Shown here: piece after piece, positions 17,839-26,888 of the stretch
Layout: each line of letters starts with the position of its first letter
Position numbering within the stretch: the first letter of the stretch is position 1
Assembly (NCBI RefSeq): GCF_018613805.1
Contig: NZ_JAGGPL010000012.1
Coordinates: 1-32,970, forward strand
DNA length: 32,970 nt
DNA from: Arthrobacter sp. ISL-48
GTDB lineage: Bacteria > Actinomycetota > Actinomycetes > Actinomycetales > Micrococcaceae
Direction of reading: 5' to 3'
Notes under the pieces: generated by a model
Database searches by the model: none
Told to the model about the DNA's origin: nothing
The model's input: the letters and a program-made list of their open reading frames with translations, nothing else
Program-made: the position numbers and the translations under genes

Positions 17839-20732
17839 CCTTCCGGCCCGCGCCGTTACGCGCAGCGGCGGCTCTCGCCGTCGTCTTCGTCGTGGCGCGG
17901 GTCGTCTACCGCATCCTTTTCAACGGAGCGGGCACTGTCGGACCGGTTTTGCTCAACCTACCGCCGATGCGGCTGCCTGCCCCCTACGCCCATGTGGTCC
18001 TCCTCGGCCCGGTAACGGCATCTGGCCTGTGGGAGGCGGTTCTGTCCGCCCTGCCGATTGCCGGGATGATCCTGGGTTTCGGCATGCTCAACGCCTGGGT
18101 GGACGTTGCCCGCGGCTTCATGGTTCTGGCCCGCGGGGGCCCCCTGCAGGGCATCGCCCGGATGCTTGTGGTGGCGTGGGCGGCGCTCCCGGCGCTTTCC
18201 GACGCCGTAACCTCCGTACGCCTGGCGTTCCGGTTGCGGGGCGAACGCTTCGGGCCCCGCGCCCTGGTGCCCGTTCTTGAGCGCACCCTTGAGCATGCGG
18301 CCCGGGTTGCCGCGGCCCTGGAACTTCGCGGCTTCGGAAGCCGGACAGCACACCAACCCGGCCAAGCTATCGAAGCACCCGTTCTCGTTCGGGACGCCCG
18401 CTTCCGCATTGGTAACGCGCAGATCCGCGTCGACGGGTTCGAGCCCCCAATCTGTTCGCTGACTGTCATTACCGGGCCTACGGGCTCCGGCAAGTCCACC
18501 ATCCTGCGAGGCATTGCGGGCCTCCTTTCACATGTTGACGGTGGGGAGATTTCTGGCACAGTCCGCGTCGCCGGAGCGGACCGCACCACCACGCCGCCGC
18601 GCGATACCGCCCGCCTCGTCGGCGTCGTATTGCAGAATCCCCGCGCCGCATTCGCCACCACCCGGGTCCGGGACGAAATCTCCGTCGCGCTCGAGCTGCG
18701 CGGAGTGGCGTCCGATACCGCCAAGGCCCGGGTGCTGGAGGTCGCGGAGCGTGTCGGGGTGTCGGCGTTGCTGGACCGGAATATCAGCACCCTCTCGGCG
18801 GGTGAGGCAACACTCGTAGCCATCGCTGCCGCAGTAGTGGAGCATCCGGCCCTGCTCCTGGTTGACGAGCCCCTGGCCGACCTCGACACCACAGCACGCG
18901 GACGCGTCATCGCCGTGCTCAACGCCCTCGCCCACGAAGAAGGTGTCTGCGTCATCGTTGCGGAGCACCGGGCTGAACCGCTCGTACCCGTTGCCGATTT
19001 CTGGTGGACCATCGACGACGGCGCCCTGGTGCCAGGCGTTGCGCCGTCCGGGGTTTCGCCCCCTGTCGTTGCCCGTTCAACGCCGGCACGGTCGGCGGAG
19101 CACGCGCCGGAGCTCGCGCCCGTGCTGACGGCGACAAAGCTCGCGGTGCACCGCAAGGGCAAGCCGCTGGTGCGCGACGCCTCGCTGACCTTGCACCGCG
19201 GCGAAATCGTGGCTCTGGTGGGGCCGAACGGCGCCGGGAAGTCGTCCCTCCTGGTGGCGCTCGCCCTGGGTGAAGGCACGGTGGGAGAAGTAACGGGCAG
19301 TGAAGGAACAGCCGACGGCGGGCGGGTCGCCCTCGTCCCGGACGCCTCCGACGATCTCTTCACCAGGGATACCGTCGCAGCAGAGCTCCGCGCGGCAGAG
19401 CGACGCCAGGCGCACGCATTGCGTCGCTCAAACCGGCGTCACTCGACCAGTGCCGAGATTCCCCCAGAGCCCGCGGAGTCACGCCTTGCCCGTTTGCGGG
19501 GAGACGCTCGGATGCCTATCGGGCACGAACATCCCCGGGACCTCTCCGCTGGCGAGCGCAGGATCCTGGCCATCGCGCTGCAGACAATGGACGACCCACA
19601 GGTACTCCTGATCGATGAGCCGACCCGTGGACTCGATCCTGAGGCCCGCGCAGCAGTTTCGGCAGCGCTGCGGGCAGCAGCGGACGCCGGCACGGCGGTC
19701 CTGATCGCCACCCATGACCTCGATTTTGCGCACGGCCTCGGCGCCCGGATTCTCCCGATGAGTGACGGCGTCGCGCCTTCCTCCGAGGCGGTCATTGCGC
19801 CGGAACCGCCCCTCCTGTCTCCCCGGCAAGCAGGTGCTGGACCAAAACCAACGGCCGTGGACGGACGGACGGACTCTCAAGCCGCGGGAAGACAGCACCG
19901 CATCCGGATGCCACGGGCAGCGGAGCTCACAATTCTCGCCGCTGCGAACCTTCTTGCCCTCGCCGCGTTCTGCTGGCCGCTGCTCGCTACAGCCCTCCCG
20001 CAGGATGCCGCCGCGGCCGTCCCGTACGCGGCGCTGGCCATTGCGCCCCTTGCCGCCGTCCTCGTCGCGGTGTCCCTCGACGGCTCGGTCCGCTCCGCGC
20101 ACACGGTGGCGTTACTCGGCGTGCTGGCAGCCATCGGATCGGCGGTGCGGGTGGCGAGCACCGGCGTCGGCGGCGTCGAGGCAGTGTTTATCCTGCTGAT
20201 CCTGGCCGGCCGTGCATTCGGTCCCCGTTTCGGCCTGCTCCTCGGCGCCGCCACCATCGCCGTCTCCAGCGCCGTGTGGGGCGGGATCGGGCCCTGGACC
20301 CCGTTCCAGATCTTCGCCTGCGCGTGGGTGGGCGCCGGGGCCGGCCTGCTCCCCCGCCGTGTGCGGGGGCGGGCCGAACTGTGGATGCTGTGCGGCTACG
20401 GCGCCCTGGCGTCCTACGCGTTCGGCCTGCTGACCAATCTGTGGTTCTGGCCCTTCGCGGTGGGCGCCGGCACCGGCATTTCTTACGTGGCCGGCGCGCC
20501 ACTGGGCACCAACCTCAGCAGCTTCCTGCTCTACTCGCTTTTGACGTCGACGGCGGGCTGGGACACCCTGCGTGCCGTCACCACGATCATCGGAATCATT
20601 GTGGTGGGGCGGGCCATCCTCGCCGCACTGCGGCGGGTCAAGCCGGTCTCCAGCCCGGGCAAAAGCATCGGCGGACACGCCGCCCGGAACCAACCCACTC
20701 AGGCCGGGGACCAGCCCCAACTCACACCTTGA
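17835..20732 (+). CDS. single-chain ECF transporter (EcfT-EcfA-EcfA-S fusion)
   Basis: A 965-residue membrane importer that combines all ECF modules. Residues 1-170 form a short T-like membrane part ending in the coupling motif ALELRGFGSR. NBD1 (about 185-400) has Walker A GPTGSGKS (K220), Q267, signature LSAGE (320-324), Walker B LLLVDEP (340-346) and H378. NBD2 (about 430-645) has Walker A GPNGAGKS (K469), LSAGE (570-574), Walker B VLLIDEP and H627. By alignment, its Q-loop Gln appears replaced by P502 (LVPDASDDLF). Residues about 695-945 are a multi-helix S component with PWTPFQIFACAWVGAGAGLL and LWFWPFAVG. Substrate unknown, probably a vitamin. It overlaps the lipoprotein gene by 4 bases upstream and the convergent metH by 11 bases downstream. 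Confidence 0.88.
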   Translation: MTFRPAPLRAAAALAVVFVVARVVYRILFNGAGTVGPVLLNLPPMRLPAPYAHVVLLGPVTASGLWEAVLSALPIAGMILGFGMLNAWVDVARGFMVLARGGPLQGIARMLVVAWAALPALSDAVTSVRLAFRLRGERFGPRALVPVLERTLEHAARVAAALELRGFGSRTAHQPGQAIEAPVLVRDARFRIGNAQIRVDGFEPPICSLTVITGPTGSGKSTILRGIAGLLSHVDGGEISGTVRVAGADRTTTPPRDTARLVGVVLQNPRAAFATTRVRDEISVALELRGVASDTAKARVLEVAERVGVSALLDRNISTLSAGEATLVAIAAAVVEHPALLLVDEPLADLDTTARGRVIAVLNALAHEEGVCVIVAEHRAEPLVPVADFWWTIDDGALVPGVAPSGVSPPVVARSTPARSAEHAPELAPVLTATKLAVHRKGKPLVRDASLTLHRGEIVALVGPNGAGKSSLLVALALGEGTVGEVTGSEGTADGGRVALVPDASDDLFTRDTVAAELRAAERRQAHALRRSNRRHSTSAEIPPEPAESRLARLRGDARMPIGHEHPRDLSAGERRILAIALQTMDDPQVLLIDEPTRGLDPEARAAVSAALRAAADAGTAVLIATHDLDFAHGLGARILPMSDGVAPSSEAVIAPEPPLLSPRQAGAGPKPTAVDGRTDSQAAGRQHRIRMPRAAELTILAAANLLALAAFCWPLLATALPQDAAAAVPYAALAIAPLAAVLVAVSLDGSVRSAHTVALLGVLAAIGSAVRVASTGVGGVEAVFILLILAGRAFGPRFGLLLGAATIAVSSAVWGGIGPWTPFQIFACAWVGAGAGLLPRRVRGRAELWMLCGYGALASYAFGLLTNLWFWPFAVGAGTGISYVAGAPLGTNLSSFLLYSLLTSTAGWDTLRAVTTIIGIIVVGRAILAALRRVKPVSSPGKSIGGHAARNQPTQAGDQPQLTP

Positions 20733-23700
20733 AGTACTTTGCCTCCGGGTGGTGGAACACGAATGCGTCGGTGGACTGTTCGGGGTGCAGCATCAGCTCA
20801 TCGCTCAGGACAACGCCCATACGCTCGGGTTTCAGCAGCTCCGTCACCTTGCGGCGGTCCTCCATGTCGGGGCACGCGGGGTATCCGAGCGAGAAGCGCG
20901 CACCGCGGTAATCGAGCTTGAAGTATCCTGCCTTGTCCTTCGGCTCTTCGGCCGCGAAGCCCAGCTCCGTGCGGATACGGGCATGCCAGAACTCGGCAAG
21001 CGCCTCGGTGAGCTGCATGACCAGGCCGTTGAGCTCGTAATAGTCGCGGTACTGGTTGGCGGCGAACATCTTTGACGTGAACTCTTCAATCTTCGAGCCG
21101 GCGGTGACCAGCTGCACCGGCAGCACGTCAATCTGCCCCGATTCGCGTGAGCGCACGAAGTCGGCCAGGCACAGGTGCCGGTCGCGGCGCTGGCGCGGGA
21201 AGTCGAACCGCAGCCGCTCCGTGCCGATGGGGCCGCCTGAACCGCCGTCGGGAGCGAGCAGGCCCGCAGTGCCGAGGACGCCGTCGGTATCCGTACCGTG
21301 GTGCAACACCACCACCTGCTCGCCCTCGGAGACCACCGGGAAGTAGCCGTACGCGACGGACGCATCCAGCATTCCCTCACCGAGGATACGGTCCAGCCAG
21401 TACCGCAGGCGCGGCCGGCCCTCACGTTCCACCAGTTCCTCATAGGAGGCGCCGTCCTCGCCGCGGCCGGGCTTGAGCCCCCACTGCCCCATGAAGGTGG
21501 CGCGCTCGTCGAGGAACGCAGCGTAGTCGTGGAGTGCCACGCCGCGCACAATGCGCGTCCCCCAGAACGGCGGCGCGGGCACGAGGTTGTCGGCGGCCAC
21601 GTCGGACCGGCCGGGCATTGCCTCCGGCTCGGTCACCGTGAACTTCACGCCTCCCTTATGGATCCGCTTCTTCAGCGGTGGAAGGCCGACGGCGTCCGGG
21701 TCAGCGCCGCGGGCCACCTGTACCAGCGGTTCCATGAGTGCGAGGCCCTCGAAGGCGTCCTTGGCGTACCGGACCACGCCATCAAACTGCTCCGCCAGGT
21801 CCTGCTCCACGTAGGCGCGGGTCAGGGCTGCACCGCCGAGGATGATCGGCCACTTCTTCGCGAGGCCCCGGGACTGAAGTTCGGCAAGGTTTTCCTTCAT
21901 CACCACGGTGGACTTCACCAGCAGCCCGGACATGCCGATCACGTCGGCGTTGTGCTCCTCGGCTGCGGCCATGATCTCGGCGATCCCCTGCTTGATGCCG
22001 ATGTTGATGACTTTGTAGCCGTTGTTGGTGAGGATGATGTCCACCAGGTTCTTGCCGATGTCGTGCACATCGCCGCGCACAGTGGCGATCACCATGGTGC
22101 CCTTGCCCGAAGAATCCGACTTCTCCATGTGCGGCTCGAGCAGGGCAACCGCGTTCTTCATCACCTCAGCGGACTGCAGCACGAACGGCAGCTGCATCTC
22201 ACCGGCGCCGAAGCGCTCACCCACCACCTTCATGCCCTCGAGCAGCTGGTCGTTGATGATGCCGAGCGGGGTCATGCCTTCGCTGCGTGCTAGGTCGAGG
22301 TCCTCTTCGAGGCCCTTGCCTTCGCCGTCGATGATGCGCCGCTGCAGGCGTTCGCCGGTGGGCAGCGCCGCGAGTTCCGCGGCGCGCTGGTCCTTGAGCG
22401 CTGCGGTGTCGACGCCGGCGAACAGGTCCAGCATGCTGTTCAGGGGGTCGTACGTGACGTTGCCGTCGGCGTCGTATTCGCGGCGGTCCCAGACGAGGTC
22501 CAGCGCCACCTTGCGCTGCTCCTCCGGCAGTGAAGCGAGCGGCACAATCTTGGCGGCGTCGATGATGCCGCTGGTCAGTCCGGCCTGTACAGCCTCATGC
22601 AGGAACACCGAGTTCAGCGCCATGCGCGCTGCCGGGTTCAGGCCGAAGGACACGTTGGAGACGCCGAGGGTGGTTTGGATGCCGGGGTACTTGGCGGTGA
22701 TCTGGCGGATGGCCTCGATGGTTTCGATGCCGTCCCGGCGGGTTTCTTCCTGGCCTGTGGCGATGGGGAAGGTCAGGGCGTCGACGATGATGTCTTCCAC
22801 GCGCATCCCCCATTCGCCCACCAGGGCGTCGACGAGGCGGGAGGCGATGGCCACCTTGCCCCCGGTGGTGCGTGCCTGGCCGTCTTCGTCGATGGTCAGG
22901 GCGATCACGGCGGTGCCGTGTTCCTTCACGAGCGGCATGATGCGCGCGAAGCGGCTGTTGGGGCCGTCGCCGTCCTCGTAGTTGACGGAGTTGACCACCG
23001 GGCGGCCGCCGATGTGTTCGAGCCCGGCCTGGAGCACGGCCGGCTCGGTGGAGTCCATGACCAGAGGGAGCGTGGAGGCCGACGCGAAACGCGAGACGAT
23101 CTCCTTCATATCGGCAACGCCGTCGCGCCCCACATAGTCGATGCAGACGTCGAGCAGGTGCGCGCCGACGCGGACCTGCTCGCGGGCGATATCGACGCAG
23201 TCGTCCCAGCGCTCGTCCAGCATCGCCTGGCGGAATGCCTTCGAACCGTTCGCGTTGGTGCGCTCACCAATGGCGAGGTAGGCGGACTCCTGGTCGAACG
23301 GCACATGATGGTAGAGGGAAGCGATGCCCGCTTCACGCTCGGTGGGGACGCGGGCGGCGCCGTTTCCGTTGCTGGCGACCGTACCGCTGGTGCGGAAGGG
23401 CGCAAGACGCTCGACGACGGCGGCCATGTGCTCCGGCGTCGTACCGCAACAGCCTCCTATGAGGCCCAGGCCGAATTCCCGCACGAACTGCTCATGCGCC
23501 GTGGCGAGTTCGGAAGGTGACAGCGGATAGTGCGCGCCGTTGGGACCAAGCACCGGCAGGCCGGCGTTGGGCATGCAGGCGATGGCCACGGAGGACTGCT
23601 TGGAGAGGTGACGCAGGTGCTCGCTCATCTCGTCCGGCCCGGTGGCGCAGTTCAGGCCGATGGCGTCGACGCCGAGCGGCTCGAGGGCGGTGAGCGCGGC

Positions 23701-24366
23701 GCCGATCTCTGATCCCATCAGCATGGTTCCGGTGGTTTCGACCGTCACCTCGACGAAGATCGGGAGCCGGACGCCGCGGGTCACGATGGCCTGCTTGCAG
23801 CCGTTGACGGCAGCTTTGGTCTGCAGGAGGTCCTGACTGGTCTCGATGAGGAAGGCATCCGCTCCCCCGTCGATGAGGCCCTCGGCCTGCAGCGCGAAAG
23901 TCTGCTTGAGGTAGTCGTAGCTGGTATGCCCGAGGCTGGGGAGCTTGGTGCCCGGTCCCATGGAGCCGAGGACCCAGCGCATCCGCCCGTCTGTTTTTTC
24001 TGCGGCTTCTGCGCGCTCGCGGGCGATCGCTGCGCCCTTGCGGGCGAGCTCTTCGATGCGGTCGTCGATGCCGTAATCGGAGAGGTTGGACCAGTTGGCA
24101 CCGAAGGTATTGGTTTCCACCGCATCGATGCCCACGGCGAAGTAGGCGTCATGGATGTCCGCGAGGACATCCGGCCGCGTGGCATTGAGGATCTCGTTGC
24201 AGCCCTCCAGCCCCAGGAAGTCGGCCTCGAGCGACAGTTCCCGGCCCTGCAGCATGGTGCCCATCGCGCCGTCGGCAATGACGACCCGGTGGTTCACGGC
24301 GTCCAGAAGCTCCTGCGAACGGACGGGGCGGGCGACGGATTCTATATCAAGCGCAAAACGAGGCAT
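20722..24366 (-). CDS. metH: cobalamin-dependent methionine synthase
   Basis: Transfers a methyl group from methyl-THF via cobalamin to homocysteine. The 1214-residue chain has all four modules. The homocysteine domain has zinc ligands C240 (GLNCATGP) and C306-C307 (GGCCGTTPEHM). The pterin domain contains YLAIGERTNANGSKAF. The B12 domain carries DVHDIGKNLVDIIL, whose His is the lower ligand of cobalt, and the SGLLVKSTVVM block. The C-terminal activation domain has the AdoMet motif RFSLGYPACPD. The start at 24366 (MPRFALDIES) has no ribosome site. I looked for a cobalamin riboswitch upstream and did not see one. It is convergent with, and overlaps by 11 bases, the ECF transporter gene. Confidence 0.96.
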   Translation of the reverse strand: MPRFALDIESVARPVRSQELLDAVNHRVVIADGAMGTMLQGRELSLEADFLGLEGCNEILNATRPDVLADIHDAYFAVGIDAVETNTFGANWSNLSDYGIDDRIEELARKGAAIARERAEAAEKTDGRMRWVLGSMGPGTKLPSLGHTSYDYLKQTFALQAEGLIDGGADAFLIETSQDLLQTKAAVNGCKQAIVTRGVRLPIFVEVTVETTGTMLMGSEIGAALTALEPLGVDAIGLNCATGPDEMSEHLRHLSKQSSVAIACMPNAGLPVLGPNGAHYPLSPSELATAHEQFVREFGLGLIGGCCGTTPEHMAAVVERLAPFRTSGTVASNGNGAARVPTEREAGIASLYHHVPFDQESAYLAIGERTNANGSKAFRQAMLDERWDDCVDIAREQVRVGAHLLDVCIDYVGRDGVADMKEIVSRFASASTLPLVMDSTEPAVLQAGLEHIGGRPVVNSVNYEDGDGPNSRFARIMPLVKEHGTAVIALTIDEDGQARTTGGKVAIASRLVDALVGEWGMRVEDIIVDALTFPIATGQEETRRDGIETIEAIRQITAKYPGIQTTLGVSNVSFGLNPAARMALNSVFLHEAVQAGLTSGIIDAAKIVPLASLPEEQRKVALDLVWDRREYDADGNVTYDPLNSMLDLFAGVDTAALKDQRAAELAALPTGERLQRRIIDGEGKGLEEDLDLARSEGMTPLGIINDQLLEGMKVVGERFGAGEMQLPFVLQSAEVMKNAVALLEPHMEKSDSSGKGTMVIATVRGDVHDIGKNLVDIILTNNGYKVINIGIKQGIAEIMAAAEEHNADVIGMSGLLVKSTVVMKENLAELQSRGLAKKWPIILGGAALTRAYVEQDLAEQFDGVVRYAKDAFEGLALMEPLVQVARGADPDAVGLPPLKKRIHKGGVKFTVTEPEAMPGRSDVAADNLVPAPPFWGTRIVRGVALHDYAAFLDERATFMGQWGLKPGRGEDGASYEELVEREGRPRLRYWLDRILGEGMLDASVAYGYFPVVSEGEQVVVLHHGTDTDGVLGTAGLLAPDGGSGGPIGTERLRFDFPRQRRDRHLCLADFVRSRESGQIDVLPVQLVTAGSKIEEFTSKMFAANQYRDYYELNGLVMQLTEALAEFWHARIRTELGFAAEEPKDKAGYFKLDYRGARFSLGYPACPDMEDRRKVTELLKPERMGVVLSDELMLHPEQSTDAFVFHHPEAKYFKV

Positions 24367-24574
24367 CTAAATAGGTTACGGGCGACACGCCGAAACATTG
24401 CGTTGTGTTTCTATGTGCTACGTGGGCGGGTGGTGGGCAGTTCTGGCTAGACCTCGGCCGCGGCTGCGTCATGTTTGTCTACCTGCGCGACTGGAACACT
24501 ATGGAAAGCGCCATCGAGAAGCTGGGCAGGCAGGAGCCAGAAGCTGATCAGCCTCCAGCGATAACCGCTGAGGC

Positions 24575-24623
24575 CCAAGACGGAGCGGACGACGGCGGGA
24601 CTTCCGGCAGTCGTCCGTCTTGG
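24575..24623 (+). repeat. bulged hairpin sharing its core with the 15066 terminator
   Basis: CCAAGAC (24575-24581) pairs with GTCTTGG (24617-24623) and GGACGAC (24587-24593) pairs with GTCGTCC (24610-24616), with a 5-base bulge GGAGC on the left arm. The block GCGGACGACGGCGGGAC at 24585-24601 is identical to 15066-15082. It may end transcription of whatever was once encoded on the minus strand to its right. Confidence 0.6.
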
Positions 24624-25012
24624 TTGGTGCGGCTCCCCTACAATGCCGGCCAGCCGCCGTCCGAAGCGAAGGCCCTTAGGGATGTCGCCCGAGACGGAGG
24701 CCACATCAAGTCCGGCGCTCTCGGCGACGAGGTCGTCCAGGCGCTCCTTGCTGGCGTCGGCGGCCATGACGCGACCCGCTGTTGTCTGTCATCATTCCAC
24801 CACCATGACCCTCCTGGGGCAGGACCGACAGCCATCGCGGATTGATCCAGGTTGACGCACAGGGGCGCCCCATCCTGTATCGGCGAGGACAGCCCGGTCT
24901 CAGCGCTCTCGTGGGCGAGGTCGCTGGAGAACTCGCGGTGGGCCTCGGCATAATTTTGTATCGCCGTGGCCCGCCCCTCCAAGGCGTCCGCGCGGTGAGC
25001 GCCCGCCGACAT
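24624..25012 (-). pseudogene. possible decayed small gene
   Basis: From 25012 leftward one frame reads a protein-like sequence (AIQNYAEAHREFSSDLAHES, then DGAPLCVNLDQSAMAVGPAP) until about 24780. There it turns to low-complexity Pro/Ser/Thr residues. Immediately after, the next frame reads another protein-like stretch (MAADASKERLDDLVAESAGL, then DVASVSGDIPKGLRFGRRLA). One frameshift would join the two into a single chain of about 125 residues. I do not recognise the family. Two separate tiny genes, or chance in high-GC DNA, remain possible. Confidence 0.3.
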
Positions 25013-25105
25013 TGCGTCATGGCTTCAGACGGGGCCTAGCGGGAGTGCTACGTGAGCCCGGGGAGTCTGCTTAGATGAAGTATCGACGGCCATAAGGGGA
25101 ACAGT

Positions 25106-26695
25106 TTGAGCGGGCGCAGCAGCCGAGCTACACGAAAATCACAGTCGGGAAACAGCCGCCTCTCCGACCATAAAAGGACCGGGAAAGTTCTTGTTCCTCC
25201 GATTCGGTCTTTGGGACCTATGAAAGAATCTCCGTGGTTACAGGACGCATTTCCAGACATGCTGTGGGTCTGCTTTTTGATCTCCTCGCGGGGAGCCGGG
25301 CCAGGGATGCAGTTGGTCGCCCGCGTTCTTGACGTTCTCCAAGAGTTAAACGAGTTAGTAGCCATAGGCGAGGACGACGCCACCAGTGCCCCCGTCTTTA
25401 CAGGAACCCTCTCATCCTTTGACCGCTTTCCACTTAGTTCGCGGCAGCCGCTCCTTCAGGCACTAGTAGAGTCAGGCCTGTACGAAGAAGCATTCCCTGA
25501 GGTGTTCCGCGCAGCACTCCTGTCCTACGACAATCTTCCAGGACGGTGGCTCCTAGAACATCTAGGGGTTAATGAGAAGTTTTCAGATCCGGCACAACAT
25601 GAGGCCATTCTGCGCCCCGTTGTTTTCGACAGCATTCAGGGCCAGAGCGACGTTGCAACAAAAGCAAAGATCATGGTTGTTCGTTCGTACTTACAAGCTG
25701 GGAAGCTGCATGTAGCGCCACACATTGCCAGGGACTGGTTTCCAATCCTGGCTAAATATCCGGACTCCGTCACCGAGAGTGAGAGAAGTCGGATCGAACC
25801 GGCTATGCGGGCTGCCTACCTCAATCTAGCGATGCTTGGGAGCGAAGAGGGCATTGAACCACGGGGCCTGACTTGGGCGCGTGATTTCTGGCAGCAGAAC
25901 TGGCACAAGTTTGGCTGTGAACGAACGTCCGTCGTTGACCCTCCCGGATCGGAAAATTTGGCTGGTTCTGTGGGAGATGCCCACAGAAAAGGGATTCAAG
26001 AACTCTCGCGGCTTACTCAAGAGGCCTTGTCGATCAGCGAGCGAGTTGATCCCAATCTCTATTTGCCCGACAAGCACGAAGTTCTTACAGGCTTGGTGTT
26101 TCGACAAATCGAGTCCGTTCATTCGATGGTTAATTCGCCGGCCCTGTGGCACATCGATCAAGCAGCGGGGATAACTCGCGGCCTTATCGAGACGCGAATC
26201 GTGCTCAAATGGATGCCGACGCAAGACCCTGAGATCTACCTCCGATTCAAGGAGTACGGCCGTGGAAAGCTTAAACTCTACAAACTCCACATGGAAGAGC
26301 TTCGTGATTCCTTGGACCACACATCGGGCGAGCTAGACGCAGAAATCGAACATCTGCAGTCCTTAGTTAATGGTGACGTCTGGGAGGAGTTTCAGGACAT
26401 TAAAATTGCAGGCAACTTTGCATCCGTGGATACCAGGAGGATGGCGGAGAGAGTAGGGCTACTAGACGACTATCGCCTTATTTTTAGTCCGGCCAGTGCA
26501 GCCGTGCATGGTGAGTGGGGGCCCATCTCTCAACACACGCTGGGTAGGTGTGCGAATCCGATGCACCGAGGTCACCGTATACCAAGCTTGGGCAGCAGAG
26601 ACATAAGTTCCTTCAGCGTTGAATTCGCCCTCGGGATCTTGGAGAGCCTGATAGGTGACTACCGCGCAGCAGTTGAGCCTGTCCACGGGGGCTAA
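25106..26695 (+). CDS. DUF5677-like protein of unknown function
   Basis: A 529-residue soluble, mostly helical protein. Residues 40-270 form an N-terminal region starting WLQDAFPDMLWVCFLISSRG. Residues about 290-475 resemble DUF5677: HSMVNSPALWHIDQAAGITR, then R358-GLIE with E362, an FKEYGRGKLKLYKLH helix, and the late YRLIFSPASAAVHGEWG with H468. No transmembrane or signal segment is seen. The start is TTG at 25106 with AAGGGGA 5-6 bases upstream. The ATG at 25220 is an alternative that skips a basic N-terminus. Codons are less GC-biased than in metH. It is convergent with the giant NACHT gene (193-base gap) and shares its island, so a defence-related role is a guess from position only. Confidence 0.7.
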   Translation: MSGRSSRATRKSQSGNSRLSDHKRTGKVLVPPIRSLGPMKESPWLQDAFPDMLWVCFLISSRGAGPGMQLVARVLDVLQELNELVAIGEDDATSAPVFTGTLSSFDRFPLSSRQPLLQALVESGLYEEAFPEVFRAALLSYDNLPGRWLLEHLGVNEKFSDPAQHEAILRPVVFDSIQGQSDVATKAKIMVVRSYLQAGKLHVAPHIARDWFPILAKYPDSVTESERSRIEPAMRAAYLNLAMLGSEEGIEPRGLTWARDFWQQNWHKFGCERTSVVDPPGSENLAGSVGDAHRKGIQELSRLTQEALSISERVDPNLYLPDKHEVLTGLVFRQIESVHSMVNSPALWHIDQAAGITRGLIETRIVLKWMPTQDPEIYLRFKEYGRGKLKLYKLHMEELRDSLDHTSGELDAEIEHLQSLVNGDVWEEFQDIKIAGNFASVDTRRMAERVGLLDDYRLIFSPASAAVHGEWGPISQHTLGRCANPMHRGHRIPSLGSRDISSFSVEFALGILESLIGDYRAAVEPVHGG

Positions 26696-26888
26696 CATCA
26701 AAGTCGGATCCCGCCTGCCAGAAGCGGAACAGCCCCTCCCCTGCTGCACATTTCCAGAACTCAAGCACACTCCAAGGATCCTTCTGTTCGCAATACGTGC
26801 CTGCGCCAGATTATTCGACGTTGGCAGGAATCTGCAGGTGAGACGAGGTCATCGGACGTCCAATCTTATCGCGAGCTATGGCTTTGTT

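Larger units (their letters stand above)
24367..25105. other. 739-base stretch between metH and the accessory island
   Basis: Holds the (unidentified) metH promoter, a bulged hairpin at 24575-24623 and a minus-strand stretch that looks like decayed coding sequence (separate entries). I see no tRNA, integrase or direct-repeat att site. Right of about 25050 the base composition becomes visibly richer in A and T, so this is the probable edge of the accessory region. Confidence 0.6.

Noticed and set aside
17984..19363. 459-codon minus-strand open frame opposite the ECF gene
   Set aside because: Ser/Arg/Thr-rich shadow. The plus-strand frame has unmistakable ABC ATPase motifs.
24367..24480. Cobalamin or SAM riboswitch upstream of metH
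   Set aside because: I looked for conserved B12-box and SAM-aptamer segments on the minus strand and saw none. A covariance-model search would settle it.
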